A stretch of DNA of 64,000 nucleotides from Karalla daura (GCA_029224185.1 CM055201.1:8648586-8712585); one strand, 5' to 3'; positions 44,385-55,904 are shown, counted from the stretch's first letter. A program made the numbers and translations. The notes: a model not told the origin generated them from the letters alone.

Positions 44385-44760
44385 GGGTGCTGGTCAATTA
44401 TGCTAAGAAACTATTATTCTTAATCCGTTGATCAATTAGTTGCTTTGTCGGTCAAATATCTACAAAAACGGTTAAAGAGAAAACTGGTCCGTGTCACACA
44501 ATAGCCGAGAGAAAGTTGTTAAATACCTCGTGTCATCCACGCCTTCATATGTTCCGTTTGTTGTCAGACGACCACACAAACAGGAAAATATTCAAATGTG
44601 AAAACCGTTGTTGCCCACAGATTTCAATAACGGCAGAGCAACCTTTTCCTGTTTTATACTGACACGGCGTCAGTCGATAAACGGAACATTGTGACCTCGT
44701 CGTTTTGTGCTTCGCCGAATCACTGTGCAGCGTTTGCACTCTGTCCATCCACGTGTCTGC
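44385..44760. mobile_element. Probable non-autonomous hAT-like element remnant
   Basis: The string TAATCCGTTGATCAATTAGTTG, then TTTGTCGGTCAAATATCTACAA and AGAAAACTGGTCCGTGTCACAC, follows the order of words in a very common fish element whose consensus runs GATTAATC...GATTAGTTG...GTCTATAAAATGTCAG...AAAATG. It is diverged and the right end is unclear. Strand and exact class are inference. Confidence 0.45.
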
Positions 44761-44852
44761 GTAATTCTATTTCTGAGAGGGTTTCCGCCTCACCTGCACA
44801 ACCTACGGAGTTCCGGAGTTGACGTTCCTTTGTTTCACCTCCGTCCCGAGAG

Positions 44853-44882
44853 CTGAGGAAGCCTCTTGGATGAGAGGCGAAA
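44853..44882 (+). repeat. Retroelement tail motif with hammerhead-like core
   Basis: CTGAGGA, then A, then the perfect stem GCCTCT/AGAGGC with loop TGGATG, then GAAAC. This CTGARGA-stem-GAAAC word is widespread in fish retroelement 3' regions. It mirrors the hammerhead core CUGANGA-stem II-GAAA, with one extra A before stem II and no flanking stems found. Confidence 0.45.
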
Positions 44883-45987
44883 CATCATCAGGGATCCAGT
44901 CCAGAGGATATGGACGAGTAAGAATCTCAATAGACACCTGCAACGACTCCACTTGATTCTACTTTATTCTCCGTCTGTTTTTTTCACTGCGATTAACCAA
45001 TAAACCCATTAATCCAGTCGGGCGCGCGCAGATAAGCCAACCGTCAGTCAAAGACAGTTTGCAACCTCGGGCGATGAATCACTGATGCCAGGACGATTGC
45101 TCACTATGCAAACCCCAAACAAAGTGAGCGACAACAAGCAGATGAACTGATACACATCTGCCGTCATGCAACGGCCTCCTCCCCCCATCCATGCAAAACC
45201 CTCTCCGCTGGAAACACAAATGTGGCCCGGGCCGCTCCGCTCGCTCCGTGCCGCTGCAGCTCAAAGTTTGCACAAGAGGCGCGGAGCCACCTCCCGCGTG
45301 GGGGACGGGGACGGGGAGGGGGGGGGACTGTGTCACACAGCGATATCCTCCGCAGTAACAGAATGTACTGTATGTAGCCTCGCTCCGCTCGCCGCTCCAT
45401 TCCCTTCCAGCTCCCTGCTCTCGGCAGGCGCAGCGCTGGGAAAAGCTTCTCATAACATCGCTGCATCGCTCAGCCTCGCGCACCTTCTGCAAAAACAAGA
45501 AAGTTGAAGCCGGGCAGCCGTTTGGGCGCAGCGCCTTCCGATCCCTCACAGATTCCCCCTGCATAGTTTTTACTCAATGCACTTCCTGCACATTCAGGCC
45601 CTTTAAGAGAAACGCTTCTGGTCGACTGCAAAGCATGAAAAGGACTGCGAGGTGTGGACCGCTGAGAACACAAGACTTGTCACCTTATTTCCATCTCCGA
45701 GCGTTGCACCAAATCCGCACCTGCTGTGCTTTGCCGTCACCTGACAAAGGAAACCAAGCTCGAGCGCCGACGTTCACCCGTTTCAAAACCGGCGTTCGAT
45801 CACGGGCCGTTTTGCCGAGACGTCTCTGGAATGCGGCGAGGCGCGATGCGTGGCCAGTAACGCACGAGGAGGAGGGAAACACATGCCACCGTCTGCGGCT
45901 GATACGGAGCCAGATGCTCCTCTCCATGCCGGTAGGAAATTATTCCAGCCCGAGGGGTTAGGGGGGGTGCGTGGGTGTGGCAGAGGA

Positions 45988-46031
45988 GGGGAGGGGGGGG
46001 GGGGTGGCGGAGGAGGGGGGGGGGGGGGGGT
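45988..46031. repeat. Poly(G)-rich tract
   Basis: Three G runs separated by T/A-containing spacers on the plus strand, which could form a quadruplex. Exact lengths are doubtful. Confidence 0.85.
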
Positions 46032-46939
46032 TTGTTGTGTGTTACGAAAAAAGGAGGTGGGGGTCGTCCCAGATGTCTGCAGCACAGAGCAGCACACCTC
46101 CACATCAGAGCACAGGCTGGCCCCTGACCTCTGCCCTTTCACTCCTGCAGGACCAAAACAATGAGGCTGCGGCGGGGTCGTACAGCAAGCCGGCCCACGT
46201 CGCTTCCTATAACCAAGACATCCGACATGCAAAGGTCGCCGGTGCTGTCGTGTCTCCTCTTTTTTCCCCCCCCACCCAACACAGGATGTTTGGTTTGTAA
46301 AGCAAGAGGCTACCAAGTTCTCGATAATAGGACTGATAAAATAACTGCTATCGAGCAGCAGGGAACAATGAGGGCTGGTAGGTATCCGTGTCAGAGATGT
46401 AGCACCTCCTTACAATGACCTCCGCCGGCAGCGTGGGGGGTGGAGGCCTGCAGGTATCGCAACCTTTTCTTGCCACGGGAGATTGCCGACGACCAAACAG
46501 AGCAGAGGGCGGAGGTGGTGGAAAGTGTGTCGAGATAAAGTCTCCAGAGGCTTGTGTCTCTTTCACCCTCAGACCAATTAAGAGGCCATTCAATTACGGG
46601 ACAGTCGCTCTCCAGGCATGTGAAGAAATGTGACATCTGTTAAAACCCCGTCTCAGGTCCTGTGTGCTGTGTTGTAGCTCTGCAGATTAGCACACAAACA
46701 CTGACTGTGTGCGCACTCTGTGCCATCTCCAAATGCTGGATTTGCCCCAGGCAAGAACCCACTTCCAAATTTCTTTCCTTCTTTTTTTTTACGAGTGGGA
46801 AATGTGACGAGCAGCCAGGACCTGTGCGGAAACGCAAACAAGGCATCCGAGCAAATGGGCCCCTGTCATCCAAAACAAGTGCCATTTCTGCACAAAGTTC
46901 AGGTTTTAGACAAAGCTCTCATTCAGCCACGCAGTTCCC

Positions 46940-47290
46940 ACATCCCGCCCATTTTAAATTGATTATTGATGGGGAGGGGGAAAAAAGCAGGAATCCTGAG
47001 ACGGGCTTAGCGTGCTTCTGTGTAGTTATCATTAACAAGCGAGAGCGCTGCGTAATTTCATTTAGCACATGCGAGTCCGGTGCTTCCAATGAATGTGGGA
47101 AAAAAGGGTCACTTGGAGACATGCTCACTTCCTCTAATAGAGATTAAAGTTAAATGCAGACACGTTAAAAATAGGCTCTCTTGAAATGTGCACACCTCCC
47201 ACGGAAAGCGCTTACTTAGGGCAAAGTGAAATGCCTGAAAATGCGCTAAAAAGCAATCAAATCAAGGGCTTAGCGCCTCGCAGCGCAAAA
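46940..47290. promoter_or_regulatory. Enhancer-like block 5 in sema4d intron 1
   Basis: Repeat-free sequence with TTTTAAATTGATTATTGATG, AGTTATCATTAACAAG, GCGTAATTTCATTTAGCAC, AATAGAGATTAAAGTTAAAT, and GAAATGCCTGAAAATGCGC. It is dense in TAAT/ATTA cores and AAAG (SOX/TCF-like) words. No reading frame of note. Conservation is untested. Confidence 0.35.
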
Positions 47291-49832
47291 AAAAGACCTA
47301 ATCCACCTCATTTAACCTCCCCTCCAATGGCAGCTCCACCACCTGCAGCAGGTTAGCGGCAACCTCGCGACTCCCGCACAATCTGTAACCTGGGGGAAAG
47401 TCAGACTGACAACAAAACAAGAAAGGGAGGAAAGACAGAAAGGCCTGAGCAGCCCCTGCAGCAGCAGCAGAGGCACGCAGCCGCTGGTTTAATGATTCGT
47501 CTGCTGCTGGTGAATGATCACACAGCAATATCCTGTTCTGGCTGGTTCTCTGGGCCCCCCCGAGGCCGCGGCTGACATGATTCTGGCTTGCCCGGGTGCC
47601 ACTCCAGCGCCAAGCCAGCCTCACATATTGACAAGATCCGGGCGGCAGCCCTCATGCCTGATATGACCCCACCGCAGACCTGTGGAATCGGACTCGATGA
47701 GGCGGAAGAATTACTGATCGAGGCCGCCAGGGAGGGAGGGATGGGGAAGGGGAAGAGGGGCGGGGTGTCGCAGCCGATGTGTTTTGGTGAAAGTTGGAGC
47801 AAAGGAGGGGGCGGGTAATGTCACTAACGAAGCTGCGGAGGACAGATTTAGAAAACACAACAGCTGTATTTAGGGAGAGAAATCAGAAAAAAGGCGGCTA
47901 CGGGCCAAGATTCCACAGCGCTTATGCAACGCAAAGTAACTATAAGCCGCTGCTTCACGTGAGGGGTGTTTCTCCCCTCCGAGGTTAGGAGAGTTCATTC
48001 ATGCGTGCATGCGTGCATATGAAATGTTAAAGAGCAAGCTGGACTGAAAACTCACCTGCAACTTCAAATGCCACTGTTTATCAGGGCTGCAGCCAGAGAT
48101 CATCTTCATCATCGGCATGTTAAGAGGATGTTATGTGGCTGATAAAACAGTCGCAGCTGTTTCGTATGCATTTATCGGACCCATAATCCGAAACCGCCCA
48201 AATTCATTCAGGTCACTTCAATGCCACACCAAAGAAAAAAAAAAAAAAGAAGCTGCAAATCCACACAGTCCAGCCATAGCTGGAACAATGAAGTAACAAA
48301 CCATTGATTATTTAACCACCAGGCAACTAATCCCATAATCTCTTAAGCCATTTTTCAAGGAAAACTATCAAATATTCTATGGTTCCAGCCTCTTGGGTGA
48401 GAGTTCTGGACCACGGGTCAGACCAGACAAAACACTTGGAGCCACCAGTTTGGGACTCTTCCAGGTAAACTGATACTGGACATGATCATTAGTCACAGCT
48501 CCACATCAGGCCTCTCACATTCCCTCATTCACTCTGACCGGTACTCACAGGATCCACCGATGCAGACGTAAAGCGGTGAATAGCAGCAGTTTCAGCTTCT
48601 AAGATTGGACTATTTTCTGCCCTCACATGAAACTAAACTGAATATTGTGTGGCTGTGAACTGCCGCAGAAGGACATAAGAGCCAGCCTTGACAAAACAGT
48701 GATTTCCTGACATTTTACATCCTGGATGAGATCCTCCAAACAGCTGACTGCCCATTCAAAAACACCAAAAATATAAACGCACTCACTATCATCTCAAGAC
48801 AGACAAGATGATAATCCGCACTCCCGAGGAGCTGAAATTAATCATGTGCAATTTTCCGCACAATTTAACTCCTTCAAAACAGCTGCAGACTCATTTGCAC
48901 GTCATTCATCCTCTCGGCTCCATTTTGGGGGCAGTGCGCGGAAGAAAGTGACTCTTGTGAAGGCATCCGCCTCGACTACAGAAGCTCCCGCACTTGAGTT
49001 CAACTTGAGGCTGGAGGAAGGCCAAGAGGAGGCGTGCGGCGGTGGCGATTGTGGCGGTAGTTTGAATTATACTCCGAGAAGCCAAAGACACACACGCACA
49101 CATGCACGGGAGTCCGGCGAGCCAGGCCAGAGGGCAAACGTCGAGACAGAGAACAGCTCCATAACTTCTTATTACTCCCTCCGGTCCCAACATCTCCAGA
49201 GAAGAGTAGACATCCGTGCAGGTGAAAGTTTTATGAGCGCCTAGCGATCTGCCTCTGGGGCTGCACCCCATGTCTTGCAAAGAAAAGAAAAAAACAACCC
49301 TGGGACATCCACACACTACAACCTGCAGGGACTTAATCGAAGGACTGGTCTCCAACCACGCGTTCATTTAAACCTGGCTGTGCATCCCAGCCTGGTCTAT
49401 AAAACTCCTTTTGTTGCTGCAATGAAAAGAGCACGCTTGATTTATGCATGCCATGGAGCAGAAGCCCCTCAGAATGACCCCTGAAATGGCAGAATGGCAT
49501 TTTGGGAAAGTGCAAGGGGAGTTTAATCTTTAAAAAGATTGGTGTGAGCCCGGCTGCCGGACACGTAATATTATATTCAAGAGTTATTTTGCCCCTCAAG
49601 GACAGATGACAGTGGACTCTTTGCCCACAAGGCGTCCTACCCCCCTCTCACTGCAACATCTTTACTGTCATCTGTACAACATATTAACTTTACTTTCCCA
49701 CATAATGACAAACAAAGAGGTACCGCAAACAGAATCTCTGTGTTGTAAGGTATGAGGAATAACCAGGGAAACGAAACACCTCCTGGTAGAACTCATTCCT
49801 ATCCAACCACTGATTTTTCACGATGTCCAATT

Positions 49833-49876
49833 AATTCACCAGGTAATTCACCAGGTAATTCACCAGGTAATTCACC
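49833..49876. repeat. 12-base tandem repeat AATTCACCAGGT, 3.7 copies
   Basis: Three perfect copies of AATTCACCAGGT followed by AATTCACC. Perfect identity suggests a recent origin. Confidence 0.95.
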
Positions 49877-50329
49877 ATCCCGTTTTCACCATTTCCTACG
49901 CATTCGATTCTTGTTTCTAATTTAATTAAAAGGAATAGAAGTCTAATCGCCATCATTATTTTAATGTTATCCTGATGTTATTTTTTCTTTTGAATGTTTT
50001 TGCAAATTTATCCAAAGAAGAAGGGAAAGGGGGAGAGGGGGGTGGGGGGTACAGCTGTACACACATACACTTGTCCATGCGATGAAAACAGCACGTTGCT
50101 AGACGCGTGTGGCTCCATTTCCACCATGCATTTCGGCTTTTAGGCGCAGATTTATGGTTAAAACGCGAGGCGAAACAGCCTGCGAAACCTATCGCTCTCT
50201 GGCCGCAGTTTCTCTGCAGGCGCAACAAGTGCAGCTGCGCCTCAAGTCCGCGACGGGACGCGTGGATACGACTCAAAACTCAAGCTGCAAAACTGGACAG
50301 AGTGAAAAAAAATGTACACCCGCACTCAC

Positions 50330-50455
50330 CGTGTGCTGCTTCCTCCTCTTTGTGCAGAGATGTGAAGTTTGCGGTGGCTCGCTATCTCTCTCTCTCTGTG
50401 TAAACTCAGTCCTGTAGGGCTCGGCTCAGCTCAGCTCAGCATGGCGGCCGACTGG
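50330..50455 (-). other. sema4d: Probable untranslated first exon of sema4d
   Basis: On the minus strand a CpG-containing stretch ends in the strong donor CACACG/GTGAGTG at 50330/50329. It is the best donor-bearing, promoter-like sequence upstream of the ATG exon, which has an acceptor and therefore needs an upstream exon. It contains GCCGCCATG followed by CTGAGC and a stop, a three-codon upstream ORF in strong Kozak context, and on the other strand ATGGCGGCC, a YY1-type word. The transcription start was not located, and other first exons are possible. Confidence 0.45.
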
Positions 50456-53240
50456 ATTCAAACCTCTCCGGGCTGTGATACCAACAGACCGGGGGGAGGG
50501 AGCAAGAGGGAGGAGGGAGGAGTGAGGAGGGGGGGGTGGGGGTGGAGGAGGTGAGGTGAGGCAGCACGAGTATACTCAGATATCTTTACTGCAGTAAAAA
50601 TACTCGGTGGCAAAGTGAAAGTCAATCATTCAAACTAGTAACTGAGTGCAAAGTAGTATAATAATACAAGCAATAACTTGCTAAATCTTTGATTCGACCT
50701 TTCTCTTCTTAATTGATGGGGCGCTGCGCCCTGGAAGCTGAATTGTTTCATACCATATCATATCGTGTCTATCGTTTCGTAGTGTAACGTATTGAACTGT
50801 ATGTATTATTCAGAGGTGGTGGCTCAGTCACAGGTGCCAAGTCACTTTAATTAAGTTTCTGTGCAGTTGATTTTTTTTTTTTTACTGCAGGCCTGTAATC
50901 CAACTCGTATCAAATTTCATCGTGAGAAATTCTCTCCTTTTTTTATTTTTCTATTTTTTTTGCCCATGTACGTACTATTTATTGTTTGTTTATTGTCATT
51001 TCTTCCCAACTGCAACAAAATAAGTTTCATCTTATCTCGCTTGTTGTTGGTACTTCCTTTTCTTCAATCTGTACTGCCACTTCAATCACAAGGTCACGAT
51101 ATGAAGAAAGAGTTATATAGTTGTCGAAGTCAACTCAACTTCCTCCTACAACTTGAAGAACTTTGGAACTAGTATAATAATTCAAGTAATAATTAATAAT
51201 ATACTATAAATAAATGCTCACTTTTACCTTCTGAATCCAGAACCTTTTTTTGTTATAGAATATTTCTACACCAGGGTATTTCTACTTATAGTGTTGTGAA
51301 TACCTTCAGTTTATTTTTTTTAACAGAACTTTAATAGAGCTGAAAATTTTTATCAATTTACTTTTGACAGATACAAACAAATGTCCGAGGACACGACCTC
51401 ACGGTCCTCCTTGGCAGCTCACGTCGGCTCATGGTGAAAAATTGTCTACCTCAAACCTTTGGGTGAAGGGGACTCTGGAGGTGGGGCCGGTGGGTTTAAA
51501 AGGTCACTGCTGGAGGTCAGAGTTTATACAACATTTTCCTAAAGGCGGAGTGAATCAAAAACACAGTGGAGGAAAGACAGGCTGACCCTTGTCTCATTGT
51601 GCCGGGCCGAGGAGGAGGAGGAGGGAGAGGGGCTTTCCGTGGCACTGCGGGCAGAACACAATGCCATCTTTGAGCAGGAGGCTGATTGCTGCTGGTGGCA
51701 GATATAACTGTGTCACAGTCTACCTCTGTTGGGCGTTGTGGTTTTCACCAAATGACAAATGCGGGAGACGTTTACCTGCCCACATTGAGCTGCATGAAGT
51801 CCTCAATGCCCTTTCACTCAACCAGGAAGAAAGAAACAGACTGTGTCCTCAGACATGCCAACACTTCCAGGCATCATCGGCTATACTACAAATTGTTTAT
51901 TTTCACATCAGCCCCTGGTGATTTGAGAGCTCAGAGTCGAAGCCTGGCTGGAGTTAAAAGGGGACTGTAAGTGCTGCCTGAAATGAATACGAAAAGCAGC
52001 TGGGTTTATCTTCACTCACTCTCTGACATGTGCTGCTAAGAGAAAACAGGTGACCAAGGAATGTGTGCTGAAACCCACACGTAATACTGGAGCTCAAATG
52101 ATTTGTTGCCACTTAGCCAGATCTGCATTCAGACAGAGAGATTTTAGCATTTATCTCATACCTATCTTATGATCATCCCATAGCTCATCCTTATCTTGTC
52201 TTGTGGGTGGCTCATTTATCAGCATTGTGCATGAGACAGGCATTTTGAATTGTAGATGTTAAAAGATAAGGAAGAGACACTGCGGACACAAAGACACCAC
52301 ACAGCAGCATGTATTTAAACACAGCCGTGGTTAAAAATATGCCCAACATGATATGACAGGGCCTGAAACACATGCACACACATACACAATGGATGAGAAA
52401 GTAATAGAGTTAGGTGTAGATTTCCAGTGTAAGTATATGATCTTCATGCCTGAGCTTTTCAGACACACCAGTCAGATATATTTAGCGTCCCTAGCTGGTG
52501 TATCCATGCTACAAGGCAGACCACAATCATTCAAAAACACTGGTCTGAGATCAGTCAAGAGGAGAGAGCGTGTGTGTCAGGTCAGGGCCACTCACAGCAA
52601 AAATATAGCACAGGCATTTTAAATGCAAAAGCAGCCCCTGTGTCACTTTGAATAGAACAGTCTGCAAAGCTAAAACATAACTCACTGTGGCTTTTATGGT
52701 TCATTATTTAAAAAGTGCACTCAGTCCATGATCTGAACATGCATCGGCAGTAAGGAGGCAGATTCACGTCAATACTATTGCTGAGCAACAATCGACTGAT
52801 GATCAAATACTGAAGTTGACCTATAAGTCACTAGCAGCATCATTAACATAATGGACACTGAAATAGTACATATAAGTATCATCCTCTACCAGGCATTAAA
52901 CGAACACTATATTTACACATTAAACTGGCCATTCTGCAAAACAGCTGCTTTTATTTCTTATACTTAAAACCTATTTTTCATGCAAGTTCTTCTGTCCTTT
53001 TAAGCAAGTAAAATATTCATCTCTGTATACTATATTTCCATAGTGTCTCGGCACAGTTTATGTTTTGTTTTCCTGACCATTTCCATTCACTTTTCTTGTT
53101 GAATCTGGACATTTGACATCCAAGCTTATTCTATTATCTATATCTATGTATTTCTTAATGAGGTTATTTATAAACTCTCGTCAGTGTTTGTCAAATCTTT
53201 CACTTCTTAGAAACAGTTACAGTGAGGAACACGCCAGTGT
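50456..53240. other. Non-coding sequence upstream of sema4d exon 1
   Basis: G-rich tract at 50490-50560, then AT-rich sequence with poly(T) runs (50868-50885, 50938-50960). No coding exon with recognisable domain was seen. Frames at 50861-51172, 51589-51921 and 52353-52622 lack homology or splice context that I can support. Confidence 0.5.
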
Positions 53241-53248
53241 GGAAGAGC

Positions 53249-53264
53249 AGCGCCATCTAGTGGC
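53249..53264 (-). promoter_or_regulatory. CTCF-binding motif AGCGCCATCTAGTGGC
   Basis: Exact match to the classical vertebrate CTCF core AGCGCCMYCTRGTGGC as read on the plus strand. The usual G-rich form is on the minus strand. It lies between the probable sema4d promoter and the plus-strand promoter at 55.7 kb, where an insulator would be expected. Confidence 0.6.
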
Positions 53265-53457
53265 ATAACACTGAACATGCACGTTTTTGCATCTTTAGGC
53301 ATGGTTGGTATAGCGATATAATGAGCATGCACAAACCCTAATATGTCACTTTTAGCGATATTTCTAGTTCACTTGCAATACCTAGTGTCTGTGCCGCTCC
53401 AACATGTCTCTAAACCCTCTTGCTATGCAGATATTGTATTTCTGTTGCCTAACCAGA

Positions 53458-53473
53458 GGCGCCCTCTGGCGGG
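53458..53473 (-). promoter_or_regulatory. Second CTCF-like motif GGCGCCCTCTGGCGGG
   Basis: It has the GCGCCCTCTGG centre of the CTCF motif with three departures at outer positions. It is in the same orientation as the motif 209 bases to the left. Confidence 0.45.
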
Positions 53474-53984
53474 CAGTCACAGGTTCAATTTTAACGTCCC
53501 CCACGCAATGTTGTACAGTGTACAGTGTTTGCAGTGTGATCACAATCAGTGACCTCCAATGCCACTAGAGTAGTTTTAAAATAGTTCACCTGACTTACAC
53601 CGTGGAGTCAATATGAGGACATGTGGATCAACAACTCTAAAGCTATGGCAACACAGCTCAGAGTTTACAGTGGCTGAAATACACACCAGCACATCAGAAA
53701 CTGAGGCATAAGACATAACAGCCATTTTTGGTAGAAATGAAAACATTTAAAGTATGCAATCTTTCGTAACATGAAAAATATTTATGATTACAGGCAACTG
53801 TGGCTAGCGAGTTATCTATTTTACCAGTTGTTATTTAATTTAAACGTGTATGTATACTTTTTGATTAATGTGCTCTTTGTATCTCTTCAATGTTTGTTCA
53901 TTTATTCATTTCATTTCCACCACGTTTCTTGCGTATGGTAGTGTTGGAGCTATAAAAGTAGACAAAATGCATTATTTTGAATGG

Positions 53985-54115
53985 TGATTGTATGACCATG
54001 ACACTCCTTCTAGACCCACCCTATGTACCTTGTTACTCTTCTTCTTTGTAAGTCGCTTTGGATAAAAGCGTCTGCTAAATGCATAAATGTAAATGTAAAA
54101 TGTAATGATTGTATT
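53985..54115 (+). mobile_element. LINE/SINE 3' tail, fish type
   Basis: TTGTAAGTCGCTTTGGATAAAAGCGTCTGCTAAATGCATAAATGTAAATGTAAA is the standard 3' end shared by several fish LINEs and the SINEs that borrow it (here 54047-54101). Only the tail is recognised. Confidence 0.78.
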
Positions 54116-54199
54116 AAAACCTTTTTTGTTGTATAAAGAGAAATAAAATAAAGAGCGTATGTTTTCAATTTTAAAGCACTCGTAATCAAATACCTCTAT

Positions 54200-54480
54200 G
54201 ATCAGGGACCTACATTTGTAGCCCACTCCATTCCTATAACTCCACTAGATCTTGTAGGTCTTCAGAACAGGGCTTATTGGTTATGCCCTGCTCTAGACTC
54301 AAACAAAACATTCAATCTGCTGTCTTCATATAGGTTTTTATTAAAAACTGAGGACACACTATTTGCACTTGCTTTCAACTAACCATCATACTTCTTTCTT
54401 GTAGTGTACCTCTTGCAGTTATTGGTGTTCATTGTTTGTTTTTTTGTGTTCTTACCTTTATTATATGAATTTCTATTATT
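54200..54480 (+). mobile_element. Possible non-LTR retrotransposon ORF2 fragment
   Basis: A broken frame reads approximately LDLVGLQNRAYWLCPALDSN then YRFLLKTEDTLFALAF, of a type seen near the C terminus of fish LINE proteins. It is short and interrupted. The classification is tentative. Confidence 0.35.
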
Positions 54481-54536
54481 ATTACTAGGGCTGCAACAAC
54501 TTATTATGTTCGTAGTCGATAAATCCCACACAACTC

Positions 54537-55131
54537 AGCAGGTCGGTTCAACGGTTAAGGTTAAACACCCAAAAGCGACATTCATATCATATACTCATAT
54601 ACCAATACTGGTTTAGAAAGTATGTCAACTTTGTTTATTAAAATGTGTATGCAATGTGTATGCAACGCCTGTGTTGACTTTTCCCTGAAGAAATTACGTG
54701 TCTCTTTAGCAGCTTAGAGCAACCTTCCAGCTATGTATGCATGCTGATTTGTGCCAAATAATGCATCTTTTGGCCGAAAAAAGACGCTGTGAGAGCATTG
54801 TGTGCAGAGGGCTGGGATCAGTTGACTAAGCACAAATGCCTGAAGTCTGCACTGTGTGATAAAATTACACAGAAGAAAATGGACTCTATGCAATGTTGAG
54901 AGTGAATGGATGGTAATGTGATGTCCTGATGTGATGTCCTAATGTAATGTCCTCACCAGCTCAGTGAAGTATAATCCATTGTATCAGTTAAAGGCCAGAT
55001 CGGCTGACTTCAGAGGAATAAAACATGGTCTTCTTTCTATACTGATCTGCTTCGACTGACCACAGCCCTACATGGGGCAGTGCTAAATGACACCTTCTGC
55101 ATTCCTGCCAGTCAGAGTAGTTAGGACCTGC

Positions 55132-55201
<70 letters not shown>

Positions 55202-55420
55202 AGATCAGCTGTATAGATGCACACATGTTCAAACAGCTACAGAACGAAATGTAGATGCCATATTTCCTTTCGCTTTTCATTTGAGTGATTATTTTTTCAG
55301 TGCCAAATGCATGATTGGCATTTCTTTGAAAGAGCTAATTTTGTTTTATGTGCTTTCTCAGAAAACCAAGTCAGGCTTGAGAGATGTTTTCAGAGCATGA
55401 GTTTTTCCTTAATTTCTCAT
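54537..55420 (+). repeat. 1-kb direct duplication, left copy (CpG-poor)
   Basis: Shares a long colinear series of words with 58149-59170: CCCAAAAGCGAC, CTCTTTAGCAG, TTAGAGCAACC, GCATGCTGATT, GCTGTGAGAGCATTGTGTGC, GATCAGTTGACTAAGCACAAA, AAGGCCAGATCGGCTGACTTC, GGAATAAAACATGG, GACACCTTCTGCATTCCTGCCAGTC, a CA run and TGATTGGCATTTCTTTG. Many sites that are CG in the right copy are TG or CA here. A 12-13 base GATGTCCT unit is repeated near 54915-54950 only in this copy. No protein product recognised. Confidence 0.85.
55135..55197. repeat. (CA)n microsatellite, about 31 units
   Basis: Located inside the left duplicate copy; the matching run in the right copy (58783-58807) is less than half as long. 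Confidence 0.95.
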
Positions 55421-55639
55421 TGCCTTTGTTTTATTGGGTTGTTTTACGTATTATATGTTGGGAAATTCTTTGTGAATTTTATTTCTTAAATGTGGAATAC
55501 AAATAAATACATGGTTGTTCCAACTTTTAAATGAGATCTCTTTTGGGCTTCTTAGCTGTAACCTTAGCATTAGCTTTAGCATAAGCAGCTCTTCTATATA
55601 CAGTCTGTAAACACACGAGTGACTTAAAGCCCACTCCTC

Positions 55640-55904
55640 TCCCGAGCGGGCAAACAGTTCACCCACCAATCAGCGCCCCGGGATGTAGTCACGTGCCTCA
55701 TTGTGACCAATAGCGAGCCTCGGATTACAGTTTGCCGCACCCAAGCGGGGATGATGGCGGATGGGCGGAGCGAAGCGGAGACGACAGGCACAGAGAGATA
55801 AAACCCGCTCTGAAACCATCAGGGTCGGGGATAAAAAACATAGAAACCCTCCGCCCTGCGTTCACCGAGCGCTGTCCACATTTCACCGCTGCATTAAAGA
55901 GAGG
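55640..55904 (+). promoter_or_regulatory. CCAAT-box promoter and probable non-coding first exon, gene unknown
   Basis: Two CCAAT boxes in the same orientation (55666-55670 and 55707-55711, 41 bases apart) flank a CACGTG E-box (55690-55695). Then come a CpG-rich segment with GATGATGGCGGATGG (YY1-like) and the strong donor GAGG/GTAAGC at 55904. The only ATG frame (from 55751) closes after 16 codons, so the exon would be non-coding. Direction is plus, from the donor. No downstream exon of a known gene was recognised before 64000. Confidence 0.5.

Larger units (their letters stand above)
22917..50329 (-). other. sema4d: Inferred sema4d intron 1, about 27 kb
   Basis: The span runs from the acceptor above 22916 to the donor-like CACACG/GTGAGTG at 50329. 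No coding exon with recognisable homology was found in it on either strand. It is unusually rich in unique sequence with CpGs, ATTA/TAAT words and E-box-like words and comparatively poor in transposons. Exceptions are the fragments near 32.6 and 44.4-44.9 kb. The pattern suggests regulatory content. Enhancer-like blocks are listed separately. Confidence 0.5.

Noticed and set aside
50441..50554. Plus-strand start ATGGCGGCCGACTGG (MAADW...) in good Kozak context
   Set aside because: The frame soon runs into a G-rich low-complexity tract and stops. The minus-strand donor next to it fits a sema4d leader better.
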